The notes below the pieces were generated by a model. It was not told the origin of the DNA and searched no databases. It saw nothing but the letters and a program-made list of their open reading frames with translations. Position numbers and translations under genes: made by a program. Shown in pieces: positions 37,230 through 46,341 of a stretch of DNA of 64,000 nt. Numbering within the stretch: position 1 is the stretch's first letter; every line of letters begins with the position of its first letter. The stretch is from an uncultured Steroidobacter sp. (GTDB lineage: Bacteria; Pseudomonadota; Gammaproteobacteria; Steroidobacterales; Steroidobacteraceae). Location of the stretch: assembly GCF_937958065.1 (NCBI RefSeq), contig NZ_CALFXI010000053.1, forward strand, positions 21,317 to 85,316, given 5' to 3'.

Positions 37230-37502
37230 AGGACGTTTCCGGATAGAGCCCGGCTCCTGTCTGTTGAGAATCAGGTATTAGGCGCCGACGCGCCGAGACC
37301 GGCAAGCGTATGCCGCCGCTGGCGCGATGCACGATCAGCCGTCGCCCCACTGTCCGTGCCGGGCAAGGTGCGCTTGCTTGACAGAACTCTGCCGCGTTCG
37401 TCGTGCTCCGGACACGACCGCAGTCGCACCCTGGCTTTCCCGCCCACAAAAAAAGCGCGCTCGCCTCGTCAGCCAATGAGTCGGTGATCGCGAGTCCTTT
37501 GG

Positions 37503-38459
37503 CTATTTCGGAATCGCGTGCTCGACGCGTTTTTCACCCGTGGCCCTTCTTGTAAAGTCCTCGCGCGTCAGCGCCCGGTTGATGCCGAACGCCGCCCGCG
37601 TTCCTTCGGCGGCCGCAACGATGGCGAGTTGAACATCGCGCGTGATGTTTCCGGCCACGAAGACGCCCGGCACGGTGGTGGCCGAATGCGCGCCACACTT
37701 CACGCCGCCATTCTCGGTGAACTCACATCCGATCGAGCGCGCGAGGTCCGATTGTTCCGTGCTTGGCGTGTCGAAGAACAACGCGGTCCGCTCTATCGCG
37801 CTGCCATCCTGGAACACGACGCGTTTCAGCTGGCCCGCGCGTCCTTCGAGCCTGGCGATGGGCGCGGTGCGCACTTCGATGGAATTTCGTTGCAGCTCCC
37901 GTTTCGCTCGGGTGGACAAGTCGGCCCGCTCATCGGTGCACAGGACGATATCGCTCGTCCACGCCGTCATCGCTCGTGCCATCTCGAAGCCGCGCTGCCC
38001 CTTCCCATACACCGCCACCGCTCCACCGCGATTTTCCCAGCCGTGACAGTAGGGGCACTGGAACACGCTCGTCCCGAAGAACTTTTCGATCCCCTCGAAA
38101 GCCGGCAGCCGATCGAACAGTCCGGTGGCCAGTAGTAGCTTCCTGGTTCGAGCTGTCGATGCATTTGCGAAAGTGACACTGAAAGTCGCGTCGGGCAGCA
38201 ACTCTGCTGCGATCACTCGCGCGCCCCGAAACTTCACCTGCGGGTACTGGCCCAGCTCCTGATGCGACAACTCACGAAACTGCCGCGGCTCGATGCCGTC
38301 TCTCGTCAGGAAGCCGTGCATCTGCTTCGATGCCCAGTTTCGTGGGGTGCCACGATCACACAGAAGCACCTTTCGACACGCCCGCCCCAGCACGAGTGCC
38401 GCGCTCAACCCGGCAGGGCCGGCGCCTACGATCACTACGTCCCAGAGGGTCGCGCTCAT
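37503..38459 (-). CDS. NAD(P)/FAD-dependent oxidoreductase, thioredoxin-reductase-like
   Basis: The protein is 318 aa. The FAD motif GAGPAGLSAAL is at 12-22; a second nucleotide motif is AVYGKGQRGFEMARAM; the FAD-closing VFVAGNITRD is near the end. The dithiol sits at CPYC (Cys135, Cys138; FQCPYCHGWEN) rather than the usual CAxC of thioredoxin reductase. CPYCHG is found in a large TrxB-like subfamily often linked with HTH regulators, but no regulator is adjacent here. It is cytoplasmic. Confidence 0.88.
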   Translation of the reverse strand: MSATLWDVVIVGAGPAGLSAALVLGRACRKVLLCDRGTPRNWASKQMHGFLTRDGIEPRQFRELSHQELGQYPQVKFRGARVIAAELLPDATFSVTFANASTARTRKLLLATGLFDRLPAFEGIEKFFGTSVFQCPYCHGWENRGGAVAVYGKGQRGFEMARAMTAWTSDIVLCTDERADLSTRAKRELQRNSIEVRTAPIARLEGRAGQLKRVVFQDGSAIERTALFFDTPSTEQSDLARSIGCEFTENGGVKCGAHSATTVPGVFVAGNITRDVQLAIVAAAEGTRAAFGINRALTREDFTRRATGEKRVEHAIPK

Positions 38460-38802
38460 GATTCTCTACTCTGCATGACTGCAGGACAAACGAGAGCCAG
38501 AAGGGCTTGTTCCAAAGCGGCCACACCCTGTCGCTCATGGCGATGTCGCTGGCCGTCAATCGCTGACTGCACTCCGAAGCTTCCCTACAACGGCAGCGCT
38601 ACTCCAGCGCCACTCGTGGGCACTAACGAGACAGAGCTTTCACAGCTCAGCCGCGACAACGAGGCTGTATGGAGACAAGTGATGATCCAGCGCGCCGTCG
38701 GAGCACGCTGGCTGGGGTGATTTGCGCCACGCTCGCAACGTGAGGCGGCCACAGCGGCCGGGCGAGGCCCGGCCGGCGTTGGATGCTATGAGGGGATCCG
38801 AA
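38460..38802. other. Intergenic region, no supported gene
   Basis: No frame has a credible start and domain. The only structure seen is the perfect hairpin at 38755-38775. Confidence 0.5.
38755..38775 (-). terminator. Hairpin terminator of the CstA operon
   Basis: CGGCCGGGC (38755-38763) and GCCCGGCCG (38767-38775) form a perfect 9-bp stem with a 3-base loop, just downstream of the leftward gene ending at 38803. Confidence 0.6.
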
Positions 38803-39363
38803 TCAGACCGCGGTGTTGCGATCCAAACGCCGCAGAATGTGCGGCGCGAGCTTCTCTTCCATCACGCTCGTGCGGGGTTCGCCGCGTTTGGGCATGTAGA
38901 CGGAGATGCCGAAGCTCACATCGCCCTTGCGAACGGCGAGGCCGTCGCCCCACCACAGCGCCTCGTCGCCGAACTTGCGAGGCACGGGCTGGTTGGCGAT
39001 GACGCCCTTGTCGGCGGACTCATGGAACGCCTCCAGGAACTTCTTCGCCAGGCCCTGCCCCGGCGGCCAGCGATGGGCGTTCAGAATGACGAAACGACGG
39101 CCGCGGCCCGGCTGGGTGACATCCGGGGCCTTGTCGGGCTCGATGGTCCAGAAGCAGGTCGATGAGTATTGACCGTCGCGCGTCATGCCCTCGTCCTGAC
39201 GACGGCCGTTGTCGACGGGCAAGCCGACCGCGGCGGAGATTTCCGCCGGGGTCAACAGACCGCACGCGTTGATCTCGAGCGGTGACTCTGCCGATTGAAC
39301 GGCCGAGAACATCGCGCCTGACAGCAATGCTGTCGCTACCGCCGTGACCCGCGTGCGCTTCAT
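38803..39363 (-). CDS. Secreted hypothetical protein (DUF3558-like)
   Basis: The protein is 186 aa with a signal peptide (SGAMFSAVQSAES). The mature start (NACGLLTPAEISAAVGLPV) followed by a Cys-Trp strand (TCFWTIEPDK) is the pattern of DUF3558-like secreted proteins, where the two Cys probably pair. It starts directly after the stop of the small HTH gene (TAGATG), with AAGGGG upstream. It is third in the cstA operon. Confidence 0.7.
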   Translation of the reverse strand: MKRTRVTAVATALLSGAMFSAVQSAESPLEINACGLLTPAEISAAVGLPVDNGRRQDEGMTRDGQYSSTCFWTIEPDKAPDVTQPGRGRRFVILNAHRWPPGQGLAKKFLEAFHESADKGVIANQPVPRKFGDEALWWGDGLAVRKGDVSFGISVYMPKRGEPRTSVMEEKLAPHILRRLDRNTAV

Positions 39364-39582
39364 CTATGCAGCCCCTTGCTCGTGTGAACTCAGACTTTCA
39401 CCGCAACGCTTCAGCGAGATGCCATGCATCGTCGCCTTGTTTCTGATCGCCGAGCGCGTCCTTCGCAACGTGACGCAAATCGTGTCGAGCGAGGCGCCGG
39501 CGGTAGCCAGCTGCCGCAACAGACGGATTTCGTCGGTCGACCAGGTGTTGGTCGGGATGGATCTGCGAAGTGTGTTGATCAT
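39364..39582 (-). CDS. Small Myb/SANT-like DNA-binding protein
   Basis: The protein is 72 aa from the ATG at 39582, with CGAGGAG upstream and a 4-base ATGA overlap with the cstA stop. TNTWSTDEIRLLRQLATAGA and then TICVTLRRTRSAIRNKATMH is a short trihelical SANT/GcrA-like HTH: a Trp start, an acidic first helix and a basic recognition helix. Many cstA genes are followed by a small YbdD-like protein; this one is a different type. It may regulate cstA or use its translation for coupling. Confidence 0.7.
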   Translation of the reverse strand: MINTLRRSIPTNTWSTDEIRLLRQLATAGASLDTICVTLRRTRSAIRNKATMHGISLKRCGESLSSHEQGAA

Positions 39583-41612
39583 GCCGCTCCTCGTGCCGGG
39601 ACCTCCGAGCTCGGGGGCACCGGCAAGCCTTGCACGACTCGCATGCACACGCGCGCGGTATCGATGATCACGATCCAGAGAATCAGCGTCAGCACGATGG
39701 CCAGCACGGCGTCGAGTCGTTGGTTGAAGATCAGCTGTGGCGCGACCGCGGCCTGTTCGGGGCTCAGGGTGCCAGCAGCCAGTTTCGATGCGATGTCATC
39801 GGCAGCGGCCAGGAAGCCGATTCGCACATCGTCGGAGACGACCTTCTGCCAGGTCGCCACGGTGGTCACGATGGTCAGCCACGCCAGCGGCAGACCCGTC
39901 ACCCACGCGAACCGCAGTTTGCCCTGCTTCACCAGAATGCCCGTGCAGATGCACAGCGCGATGCCGGCGAGCAGCTGATTGGAGATACCGAACAACGGCC
40001 AGAGGATGTTGATGCCGCCGTTCGGATCGATGACGCCGATGTACAGGAAGTAACCCCAGCCCGCCACGATCAGGGCACTGGAGAGCAGGATCGACGGATA
40101 CCACGAGGTCTGGCCGAGCTTCGGCCAGAAGTGACCCAGCGCATCCTGCAGCATGAAGCGACCCACGCGCGTGCCCGCATCGAGCGTCGTCAGGATGAAG
40201 ACGGCTTCGAACATGATCGCGAAGTGATACCACAGCGCCAGCATGTTCTGACCGAAGGTCGAGGCGAAAATGCTCGCCATGCCGACCGCGAGCGACGGCG
40301 CGCCGCCGGTACGAGCAAACAGGGTCGACTCGCCCATTTCCTTGGCGAGGAACGCCATCTGATCCACGGTCACGGGGAAGCCCCAGCTGGTGATGGTCGC
40401 CACCGCCGCTTCCGGGGTCGCGCCGACCGCACCCGGTCCGCTGTTGATCGCGAAGAACACCCCCGGCTCGAGCAGCGTGGCGGCGATCATCGCCATGATG
40501 GCGACCGCCGACTCCAGCATCATGCTGCCGTAACCGATCAGGCGCACATCGCCTTCATTGGTGATGAGCTTGGGCGTGGTGCCGCTCGAGACCAGCGCGT
40601 GGAAGCCGGAGATGGCGCCGCAGGCGATGGTGATGAACACGAACGGGAACAGCGCACCGCCGAAGATCGGGCCGGAGCCGTCGATGAACTGGGTCACCGC
40701 CGGCATGTGAATGTCCGGACGCATCACGATCACCGAGATCGCGAGCAGCGTCACCGTGCCGAGCTTCAAGAACGTCGAGAGATAATCGCGCGGCGCGAGC
40801 AACAGCCACACCGGCAGCACGGCGGCGATGAAGCCGTAACCGATCACGAACCAGGCGAGCGTCAGCGCATCGAGATCGAAGAACTGCCGGATCGTGGGAT
40901 GGCTGTCGACCCAGCCGCCGCCGCCCACCGCGAGCAGCAGCAGGACGACGCCGATGATCGAGGCTTCCAGCACGCGGCCCGGACGAATGTCCTTCATGTA
41001 GATGCCGACCAGCAGCGCGATCGGAATGGTCGCGAACACCGTCGAGGTGCCCCACGGGCTGTGGCGCATGGCGTTGACCACCACCAGGCCGAGCACGGCG
41101 ATCAGGATCACCATGATGACGAGCGTGCCGATCATCGCGGCATAGCCGCCGACCGGGCCCAACTCGTCCTTCGCCATTTGCCCCAGGCTGCGACCGTTGC
41201 GACGGGTCGACAGGAACAGCACGGTCATGTCCTGTACGCAGCCGCCCAGCACCGCGCCGACCAGAATCCAGATCGTGCCGGGCAGATAACCGAATTGAGC
41301 TGCGAGCGTGGGGCCGATCAGCGGACCGGGGCCGGCGATGGCGGCGAAGTGATGACCGAACACCACCCACTTGTTGGTGGGGACGTAGTCGCGGCCGTCG
41401 TTGAGCCGGACGGCCGGGGTGACCCGACTCGGGTCCAGGGCGAGCACCGAGGCCGCGACCCAGGCGCTGTAGAGACGATAGCCGATGGCATAGACGCAAG
41501 CAGCCGCGACGATGAGCCACATCGCGTTGATGGTCTCGCCGCGATGAATCGCGAGCCCGCCGATCGCGAACGCGCCGACCACGGCGACCAGCAACCAACC
41601 CAGTTTTTTCAT
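39579..41612 (-). CDS. cstA: Carbon starvation protein CstA-type transporter
   Basis: The protein is 677 aa with about 16-18 TM segments. GHHFAAIAGPGPLIGPTLAAQFG and ISGFHALVSSGTTPKLI are hallmark CstA sequences. Family members take up peptides or pyruvate under carbon limitation. The start ATG at 41612 has GCGGGGG upstream. It heads an operon with a small HTH protein and a secreted protein. Confidence 0.93.
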   Translation of the reverse strand: MKKLGWLLVAVVGAFAIGGLAIHRGETINAMWLIVAAACVYAIGYRLYSAWVAASVLALDPSRVTPAVRLNDGRDYVPTNKWVVFGHHFAAIAGPGPLIGPTLAAQFGYLPGTIWILVGAVLGGCVQDMTVLFLSTRRNGRSLGQMAKDELGPVGGYAAMIGTLVIMVILIAVLGLVVVNAMRHSPWGTSTVFATIPIALLVGIYMKDIRPGRVLEASIIGVVLLLLAVGGGGWVDSHPTIRQFFDLDALTLAWFVIGYGFIAAVLPVWLLLAPRDYLSTFLKLGTVTLLAISVIVMRPDIHMPAVTQFIDGSGPIFGGALFPFVFITIACGAISGFHALVSSGTTPKLITNEGDVRLIGYGSMMLESAVAIMAMIAATLLEPGVFFAINSGPGAVGATPEAAVATITSWGFPVTVDQMAFLAKEMGESTLFARTGGAPSLAVGMASIFASTFGQNMLALWYHFAIMFEAVFILTTLDAGTRVGRFMLQDALGHFWPKLGQTSWYPSILLSSALIVAGWGYFLYIGVIDPNGGINILWPLFGISNQLLAGIALCICTGILVKQGKLRFAWVTGLPLAWLTIVTTVATWQKVVSDDVRIGFLAAADDIASKLAAGTLSPEQAAVAPQLIFNQRLDAVLAIVLTLILWIVIIDTARVCMRVVQGLPVPPSSEVPARGAA

Positions 41613-41689
41613 TCAACCCCCGCAATCGGCAACGCGCACGTTGGTACGTACGCGTTGCGATGTTTCATGCCGAAGACTTCAGTGGCGCG

Positions 41690-43003
41690 TCAGCGCTGCT
41701 GGGCGACTTGCTTCTCGGTGACCGCGCCGCCGACGTTGCCCCATGCGTTGCGCATGTAGCTGGCAATCAGCGCCACTTCCTCATCGGAGAGCTTCTCGCC
41801 GAAGTTGTTGGGCATATCCTTCCAGCGCTTCGGGCCGGGCAACTTCGCCAGGTGCGGTCCGTAGAGAATCACGTTGATCAGCGAGGCCGGGTTGCTCGCC
41901 TGCACCATCGGATTGCCGACCAGGTTCGCGCCCGCATCTTCGCTCAGGGCGCCCAGGCCGCTCGGCTGATGGCAGGTGCCGCAGTGAAGGTTGTAGTGGC
42001 TCTCGCCCGCCTTCAACTCTTCGGCGCTCGCCGGTTTGCCGACCTTGCCTTCGTTCGGCGGCAGGCTCTTCAGGTACGTGGCCATCGCCATCGTGTCAGC
42101 CTCGGTCAGATGACGCGTGCTGTTCAAGATGACCTCGTTCATCGGTCCGTGCGTCTCGACGAACGCGTTGCGCCCGGTCTTCAGATACGCCGCGACTTCT
42201 TCCACCGGCCAGTGGCCGAGGCCATTCTTGGCGTTGGTGAGATTGGGCGCCGACCACTGGCGGATCTCGCCGGTCAGGACCTTGTCGTTGAACTCCCCGC
42301 CGGTGTACGCCATGCTGGATTTCTCCGCGCCCATGAAGTTGCGCGGCGAATGACAGGCGGAGCAGTGACCGAGCGCTTCGACCAGGTACGCACCCCGATT
42401 CCACTCGGGCGACTGCGCGGGATCCTCCTTGAAGCGGCCTTCATCGAAGAACATCGTCTTCCAGATGCCCAGGGCCCAGCGCTGGTTGGCCGGGAAGCTC
42501 ATCTCGTTCTCCGGCGTGGTGTTGTTCACCGGCTTCACGACCTTCAGGTACGCGTACAGCGCCGAGACGTCCTCGTCCGTCAGCTTGGTGTAGGCCGTGT
42601 ACGGGAACGCGGGATACAGGTGCGCACCGTCGGGCCGCACGCCTTCGCGGACCGCGCGAGCGAACTGCTCCTCCGTCCACTTGCCGATGCCGGTGTCCGG
42701 ATCGGGCGTGATGTTGGTCGAGTACAGCTTGCCGAACGGCGTTTCGAACGCGAGCCCGCCCGCGAACGCCTGCCCGCCGGGTGCGGTGTGGCAGCTCACG
42801 CAGTTGCCGGCCCGGGCGATGTATCGACCGCGCTCGACCAGCGAGTTGGCTTGATCGCCGGCGGAGGCCGCCGGACTGTCGGCTCGGCTGGAATCGGCGA
42901 TCGACAGCCCCGCGACGCAGGCCGCACCGAATGTAAGACCGAGCGTTACCCAAGTGGCGGCGACGCGGGAGCGTCGGCCGCCTGCAATGTTCAATTTCGT
43001 CAT
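41690..43003 (-). CDS. Three-haem membrane-associated cytochrome c (alcohol dehydrogenase subunit II type)
   Basis: The protein is 437 aa with an N-terminal signal or anchor (TWVTLGLTFGAACVAGLSIA). Three CxxCH motifs are present: CVSCH (Cys68-His72), CSACH near 213 and CGTCH near 337. The spacing and sequences (GRYIARAGNCVSCHTAPGG, NMRGAYLVEALGHCSACHSPRN-like) match the triple-haem subunit of membrane PQQ alcohol dehydrogenases and FAD sugar dehydrogenases. No dehydrogenase is next to it, so it is an orphan, possibly serving the GMC or PQQ enzymes of the catabolic island. Confidence 0.88.
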   Translation of the reverse strand: MTKLNIAGGRRSRVAATWVTLGLTFGAACVAGLSIADSSRADSPAASAGDQANSLVERGRYIARAGNCVSCHTAPGGQAFAGGLAFETPFGKLYSTNITPDPDTGIGKWTEEQFARAVREGVRPDGAHLYPAFPYTAYTKLTDEDVSALYAYLKVVKPVNNTTPENEMSFPANQRWALGIWKTMFFDEGRFKEDPAQSPEWNRGAYLVEALGHCSACHSPRNFMGAEKSSMAYTGGEFNDKVLTGEIRQWSAPNLTNAKNGLGHWPVEEVAAYLKTGRNAFVETHGPMNEVILNSTRHLTEADTMAMATYLKSLPPNEGKVGKPASAEELKAGESHYNLHCGTCHQPSGLGALSEDAGANLVGNPMVQASNPASLINVILYGPHLAKLPGPKRWKDMPNNFGEKLSDEEVALIASYMRNAWGNVGGAVTEKQVAQQR

Positions 43004-43064
43004 TTGTTATCGAATCCGGCGATGCGGCCGCTTGATGATGGATCCCCTGGGACAACCGGGCCTG

Positions 43065-43493
43065 TTACGGCTTGAGCTGGCCCCGAATCTCTCCACCCTT
43101 GTGAGCGGCGCTGTGCACGTTCACGTACAGGTGGCCTGCCTTGAACGCCTGATACTGTTCCTCGGTGAGCTTCGCGCCTTCCGGGGTGGACCAGCTGCCG
43201 TCCGCACCCTTGGTCAGCGTAATGACCGGCGGGCCATTCTTGCCCGGCTCGGCGAGATGAATATGGGCGGCGATCCCTTCGACGCCGGTCGTCTTGACAG
43301 TGCCGCTGACGCTCTTGTCCTTGCCGATCGTGATCGTCCCCTCGCCCTTGGCCTGGGTGGTCACGGCGGGAACTTCTTCGGCGCCCGTGAGTGTCACTTT
43401 CACGTCTTCGGCGCTCGCCGTCAGACTCACGGCGACCAGTCCCATCGCGAGCAACGTGCTACCGAACATCTTCACGGCACGAGTCATAGTCAT
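43065..43493 (-). CDS. CHRD-domain secreted protein
   Basis: The protein is 142 aa from the ATG at 43493 (an ATG at 43487 is possible), with GAGGGGGA upstream. The signal peptide ends at LTASAEDV. The CHRD domain is clear: TLTGAEEVPAVTTQAKGEGT at the start, AAHIHLAEPGKNGPPVITL in the middle and GHLYVNVHSAAHKGGEIRGQ at the end. Its role in bacteria is uncertain. The longer open frame through the neighbouring Lrp gene is a shadow. Confidence 0.9.
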   Translation of the reverse strand: MTMTRAVKMFGSTLLAMGLVAVSLTASAEDVKVTLTGAEEVPAVTTQAKGEGTITIGKDKSVSGTVKTTGVEGIAAHIHLAEPGKNGPPVITLTKGADGSWSTPEGAKLTEEQYQAFKAGHLYVNVHSAAHKGGEIRGQLKP

Positions 43494-43687
43494 GCATCCC
43501 CCTCGAGCGGTTTGCTCTAGTGAGCCCTTGCGGGCCGTTGTTACGGCACCGTCGCGCGGTGCCATTCTTGCTATCAAAAGCCTACTCCTGCCGCGAGGCA
43601 GGAACTTCGCGGAAATGCGTCCCCAGCTCGCACCTTGCGCATGATGTATGCATCCTGCATGGAGCTGGCGGCGGACGATTGCACGAA

Positions 43688-44158
43688 TTAGATCTTCAGC
43701 GGCAACGAGGTCGTCGACTTCACTTCCCAGGCGGCCACGAAGGAATTGACTTCCCGGATGTTGGGCACCGTCGAGAGCTTGCCGAAATAGAACTTCTCGT
43801 AAGCCTCCATGTCGCGCACCACCACGCGCAACAGGAAATCGTAGGCCCCCAGGATCACGTGACACTCCAGCACTTCCGGGAAGCTGCGGATGTACTCGGT
43901 GAATTCCTGCAGGCTCTGCTGATCGTTGCGGATCACCTTGACCTGCACGAACAGCTGCGTCAACAGGTTCAGCTTGCGGCGATCGAGCATCGCCACGATC
44001 CGGGTGATATAGCCCTCTTCCTTCAGGCGTTGAATGCGCCGATAACACGGCGACTGCGACAGGCCCACCGAATCTGCGATTTCGGCGGCCGAGTGCGAGG
44101 CATCCTCCTGAAGCGCACGCAAGATTTTCAGATCGATCTTGTCCAGACCTTCCATCAT
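43688..44158 (-). CDS. Lrp/AsnC-family regulator (copy 1)
   Basis: The protein is 156 aa. The N-terminal HTH has DLKILRALQEDASHSAAEIA and GLSQSPCYRRIQRLKEEGYI. The RAM/effector domain has LNLLTQLFVQVKV and ECHVILGAYDFLLRVVVRDM. It is very similar along its whole length to the next gene copy, so both arose by duplication. GAGGGGGA lies before ATGATG, so the second ATG (44155) may be used. The likely ligand is an amino acid or 2-oxo acid. Confidence 0.9.
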   Translation of the reverse strand: MMEGLDKIDLKILRALQEDASHSAAEIADSVGLSQSPCYRRIQRLKEEGYITRIVAMLDRRKLNLLTQLFVQVKVIRNDQQSLQEFTEYIRSFPEVLECHVILGAYDFLLRVVVRDMEAYEKFYFGKLSTVPNIREVNSFVAAWEVKSTTSLPLKI

Positions 44159-44389
44159 TCCCCCTCATCAATACACGATCGGCAAGCGCTCGGATGTGCT
44201 GGTCGGGCGCCACCGACTTTCAAGGCATGTCTTAGGACGATTATGTGCGTTGGGCGTGCTTGGTGCGTTTACTTATCAACCTCGGCGAGTTTGGTGGCGT
44301 AGTGATGCACGTAATCCGCGACACTTGCAAGACGCTAACGTCGTTCTAGGGGTTTTATGAACAACGTTTCAGGTAAAGGACGAACGCCT

Positions 44390-44410
44390 CCGCCCCGCTA
44401 GGCGGGGCGG
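44390..44410 (-). terminator. Hairpin terminator of the bkd-Lrp operon
   Basis: CCGCCCCGC (44390-44398) and GCGGGGCGG (44402-44410) form a perfect 9-bp stem with a 3-base TAG loop, 28 bases downstream of the second Lrp gene. Confidence 0.65.
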
Positions 44411-44437
44411 TGTTGCGTTCCCTGACAAAGTTCGTTG

Positions 44438-44911
44438 CTAGACGTGCAACGGCCAGGCGGTCGTGGTTTTTATCTCCGAGGCCGCGACATAAGAGGTGAC
44501 CTCGAGGATGTGCGGCACGCGGGAGAGCTTCTCGAAGTAGAAGGTCTCGTAGGCGTCCATGTCCTTGGCCACCACCCGCAGCAGGAAGTCGAACACCCCG
44601 AGCACCACGTGGCACTCCATCACCTCGGGAAAGGCGCGGATCGCCTCGGAAAACTCCGCGAGGCTGGCCCGGTCGTTCTTCACCACCTTGACCTGCACGA
44701 ACAGCTGGGCGCGCAGGCCCAGTTTCTGCCGGTCGAGCAGCGCCACGATCTTGGTGATGTAGCCGTCGTCCTTGAGCCGCTGGATCCGTCGCCAGCAGGG
44801 GGACTGCGACAGGCCGACCGCTTCGGCGACTTCCGCCGCCGACAGCGATGCGTCCTGTTGCAGGACCGACAGGATCTTGTAGTCGATTTTGTCGAGACTG
44901 CCGTTGCTCAT
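44438..44911 (-). CDS. Lrp/AsnC-family regulator (copy 2), bkd-linked
   Basis: The protein is 157 aa. The HTH (KILSVLQQDASLSAAEVAEA, GLSQSPCWRRIQRLKDDGYI) and RAM domain (LRAQLFVQVKVVKNDRASL, MECHVVLGVFDFLLRVVAKD) are close to copy 1. It follows the E3 gene by 22 bases on the same strand, so it is the last gene of the branched-chain 2-oxoacid dehydrogenase operon. BkdR of Pseudomonas is an Lrp-family activator of the same enzyme, which supports a similar role here. Confidence 0.9.
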   Translation of the reverse strand: MSNGSLDKIDYKILSVLQQDASLSAAEVAEAVGLSQSPCWRRIQRLKDDGYITKIVALLDRQKLGLRAQLFVQVKVVKNDRASLAEFSEAIRAFPEVMECHVVLGVFDFLLRVVAKDMDAYETFYFEKLSRVPHILEVTSYVAASEIKTTTAWPLHV

Positions 44912-44933
44912 GGCGCTTTGTCCTCAGCACCCA

Positions 44934-46337
44934 TCACACATGCAGCGCATGGCCGAGACCGGCCAGCGATGCCTCGAAGAATGCTTCCGAGAGCGTCGGA
45001 TGGGCGTGGATGACTCCCGCCACATCCTCCAGTGTCGCGCCCATTTCGAGCGCCAGCGCAAACTCCCCGGACAGCTCCGACACGTGCGCGCCCACGGCTT
45101 GAATGCCGAGCAGGCGGCGGTCGTGCTTGCGGGCGACGATGCGGACGAATCCGCCCGCCTCGCCCGCTTCCATCGACAACGCCCGGCCGTTGGCGGCGAA
45201 CGGGAATTGCGAGGTGATCACCTCGATGTCGCCCGCGCCCGCATCGCTCGGTGACAAACCGACGCTGATGATCTCCGGTTCCGTAAAGCATACGGCAGGA
45301 ATCGCGACCGGATCGAAGCGGCGGCGCTGGCCCGCGATGATCTCGGCGACCATCTCGCCCTGGGCCGCGGCCTTGTGCTCGAGCATGGGTTCGCCGACCA
45401 GATCGCCGATGGCCCACACGTTGCGCATCGAGGTGCGGCACTGATCGTCGACGTGCACGAAGCGGCCGCTCATGTCGATGCCCATATTTTCGAGGCCCCA
45501 ACCTTGCGTACGGGGCCGACGGCCGACGGTGACCAGGACTTGCTCGGCCTTCAACGCCAGCGACCGGCCGTCCTGGGTCGTCGCGAACAGCGAGCCCGCC
45601 TCGAAGCCGATGACGGTCGCGCCCAGATGCACCGGCACGCCGTTCTTCTCGAGCCAGCGCGCGACCGGCTTCACCAGCGCGCTGTCATAGAGCGGCAGGA
45701 TGCGGTCCTGGGCTTCGACGACAGTTACGTCGACGCCCATCTTGCGGAACGCGATGCCCAGCTCGAGCCCGATGTAGCCGGCGCCGACGACGGCGAGGCT
45801 GCGCGGCAGGCTCTGCAGCGACAACGCTTCGGTGGAGGAAATGATCGGTCCGCCGAACGGCAGCCCCGGCAAGGCCACCGGCTCGGAGCCCGTCGCGAGC
45901 ACCACATGCTCGGCGGTGATGCCGATCTGGCCGCCGCTCGTCTGCACGACGCACGACTTCGCATCGACGAAGCTCGCCCAGCCGGAGATCACCTGCACCT
46001 TGGCGCGCTTGAGCAGGCCCGCGACGCCTTCGTTCAGGCGGTTCACGACGCCGTCCTTCCACTGCACCGTTTCGGCGAGATTCAGGGTCGGCGGGGCACT
46101 CAGGGAAATGCCTAACGTGCCGCCCTTTCTGGCGGCGTCCCGCACCGTCGTAAACTTTTCGGCGGCATGGATCATCGCCTTGGAGGGGATGCAGCCGCGG
46201 ATCAGGCAGGTGCCGCCCAGGCGGTCGGCCTCCACCAGCGTGACCTGCACGCCAAGCTGGGCGGCGCGTAACGCCGTGACATATCCGCCGGGCCCGCCGC
46301 CCACGACCAACAACCGTGTCTTGATGTGTTCGCTCAT
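44934..46337 (-). CDS. lpdA: Dihydrolipoyl dehydrogenase (E3)
   Basis: The protein is 467 aa. FAD site GGGPGGYVTALRAAQLG at 13-29; redox Cys44 and Cys49 in GGTCLIRGCIPSK; NAD site VVGAGYIGLELG; C-terminal HAHPTLSEAF supplies the active-site His/Glu of the partner subunit. LIRGC instead of LNVGC is common in E3 of branched-chain complexes. It starts 4 bases after the E2 stop. It reoxidises the lipoyl group of E2 and reduces NAD+. Confidence 0.94.
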   Translation of the reverse strand: MSEHIKTRLLVVGGGPGGYVTALRAAQLGVQVTLVEADRLGGTCLIRGCIPSKAMIHAAEKFTTVRDAARKGGTLGISLSAPPTLNLAETVQWKDGVVNRLNEGVAGLLKRAKVQVISGWASFVDAKSCVVQTSGGQIGITAEHVVLATGSEPVALPGLPFGGPIISSTEALSLQSLPRSLAVVGAGYIGLELGIAFRKMGVDVTVVEAQDRILPLYDSALVKPVARWLEKNGVPVHLGATVIGFEAGSLFATTQDGRSLALKAEQVLVTVGRRPRTQGWGLENMGIDMSGRFVHVDDQCRTSMRNVWAIGDLVGEPMLEHKAAAQGEMVAEIIAGQRRRFDPVAIPAVCFTEPEIISVGLSPSDAGAGDIEVITSQFPFAANGRALSMEAGEAGGFVRIVARKHDRRLLGIQAVGAHVSELSGEFALALEMGATLEDVAGVIHAHPTLSEAFFEASLAGLGHALHV

Positions 46338-46341
46338 GGGA

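Noticed and set aside
37448..37454. T-run on the minus strand, possible terminator of the thioredoxin-reductase-like gene
   Set aside because: No convincing stem lies before it.
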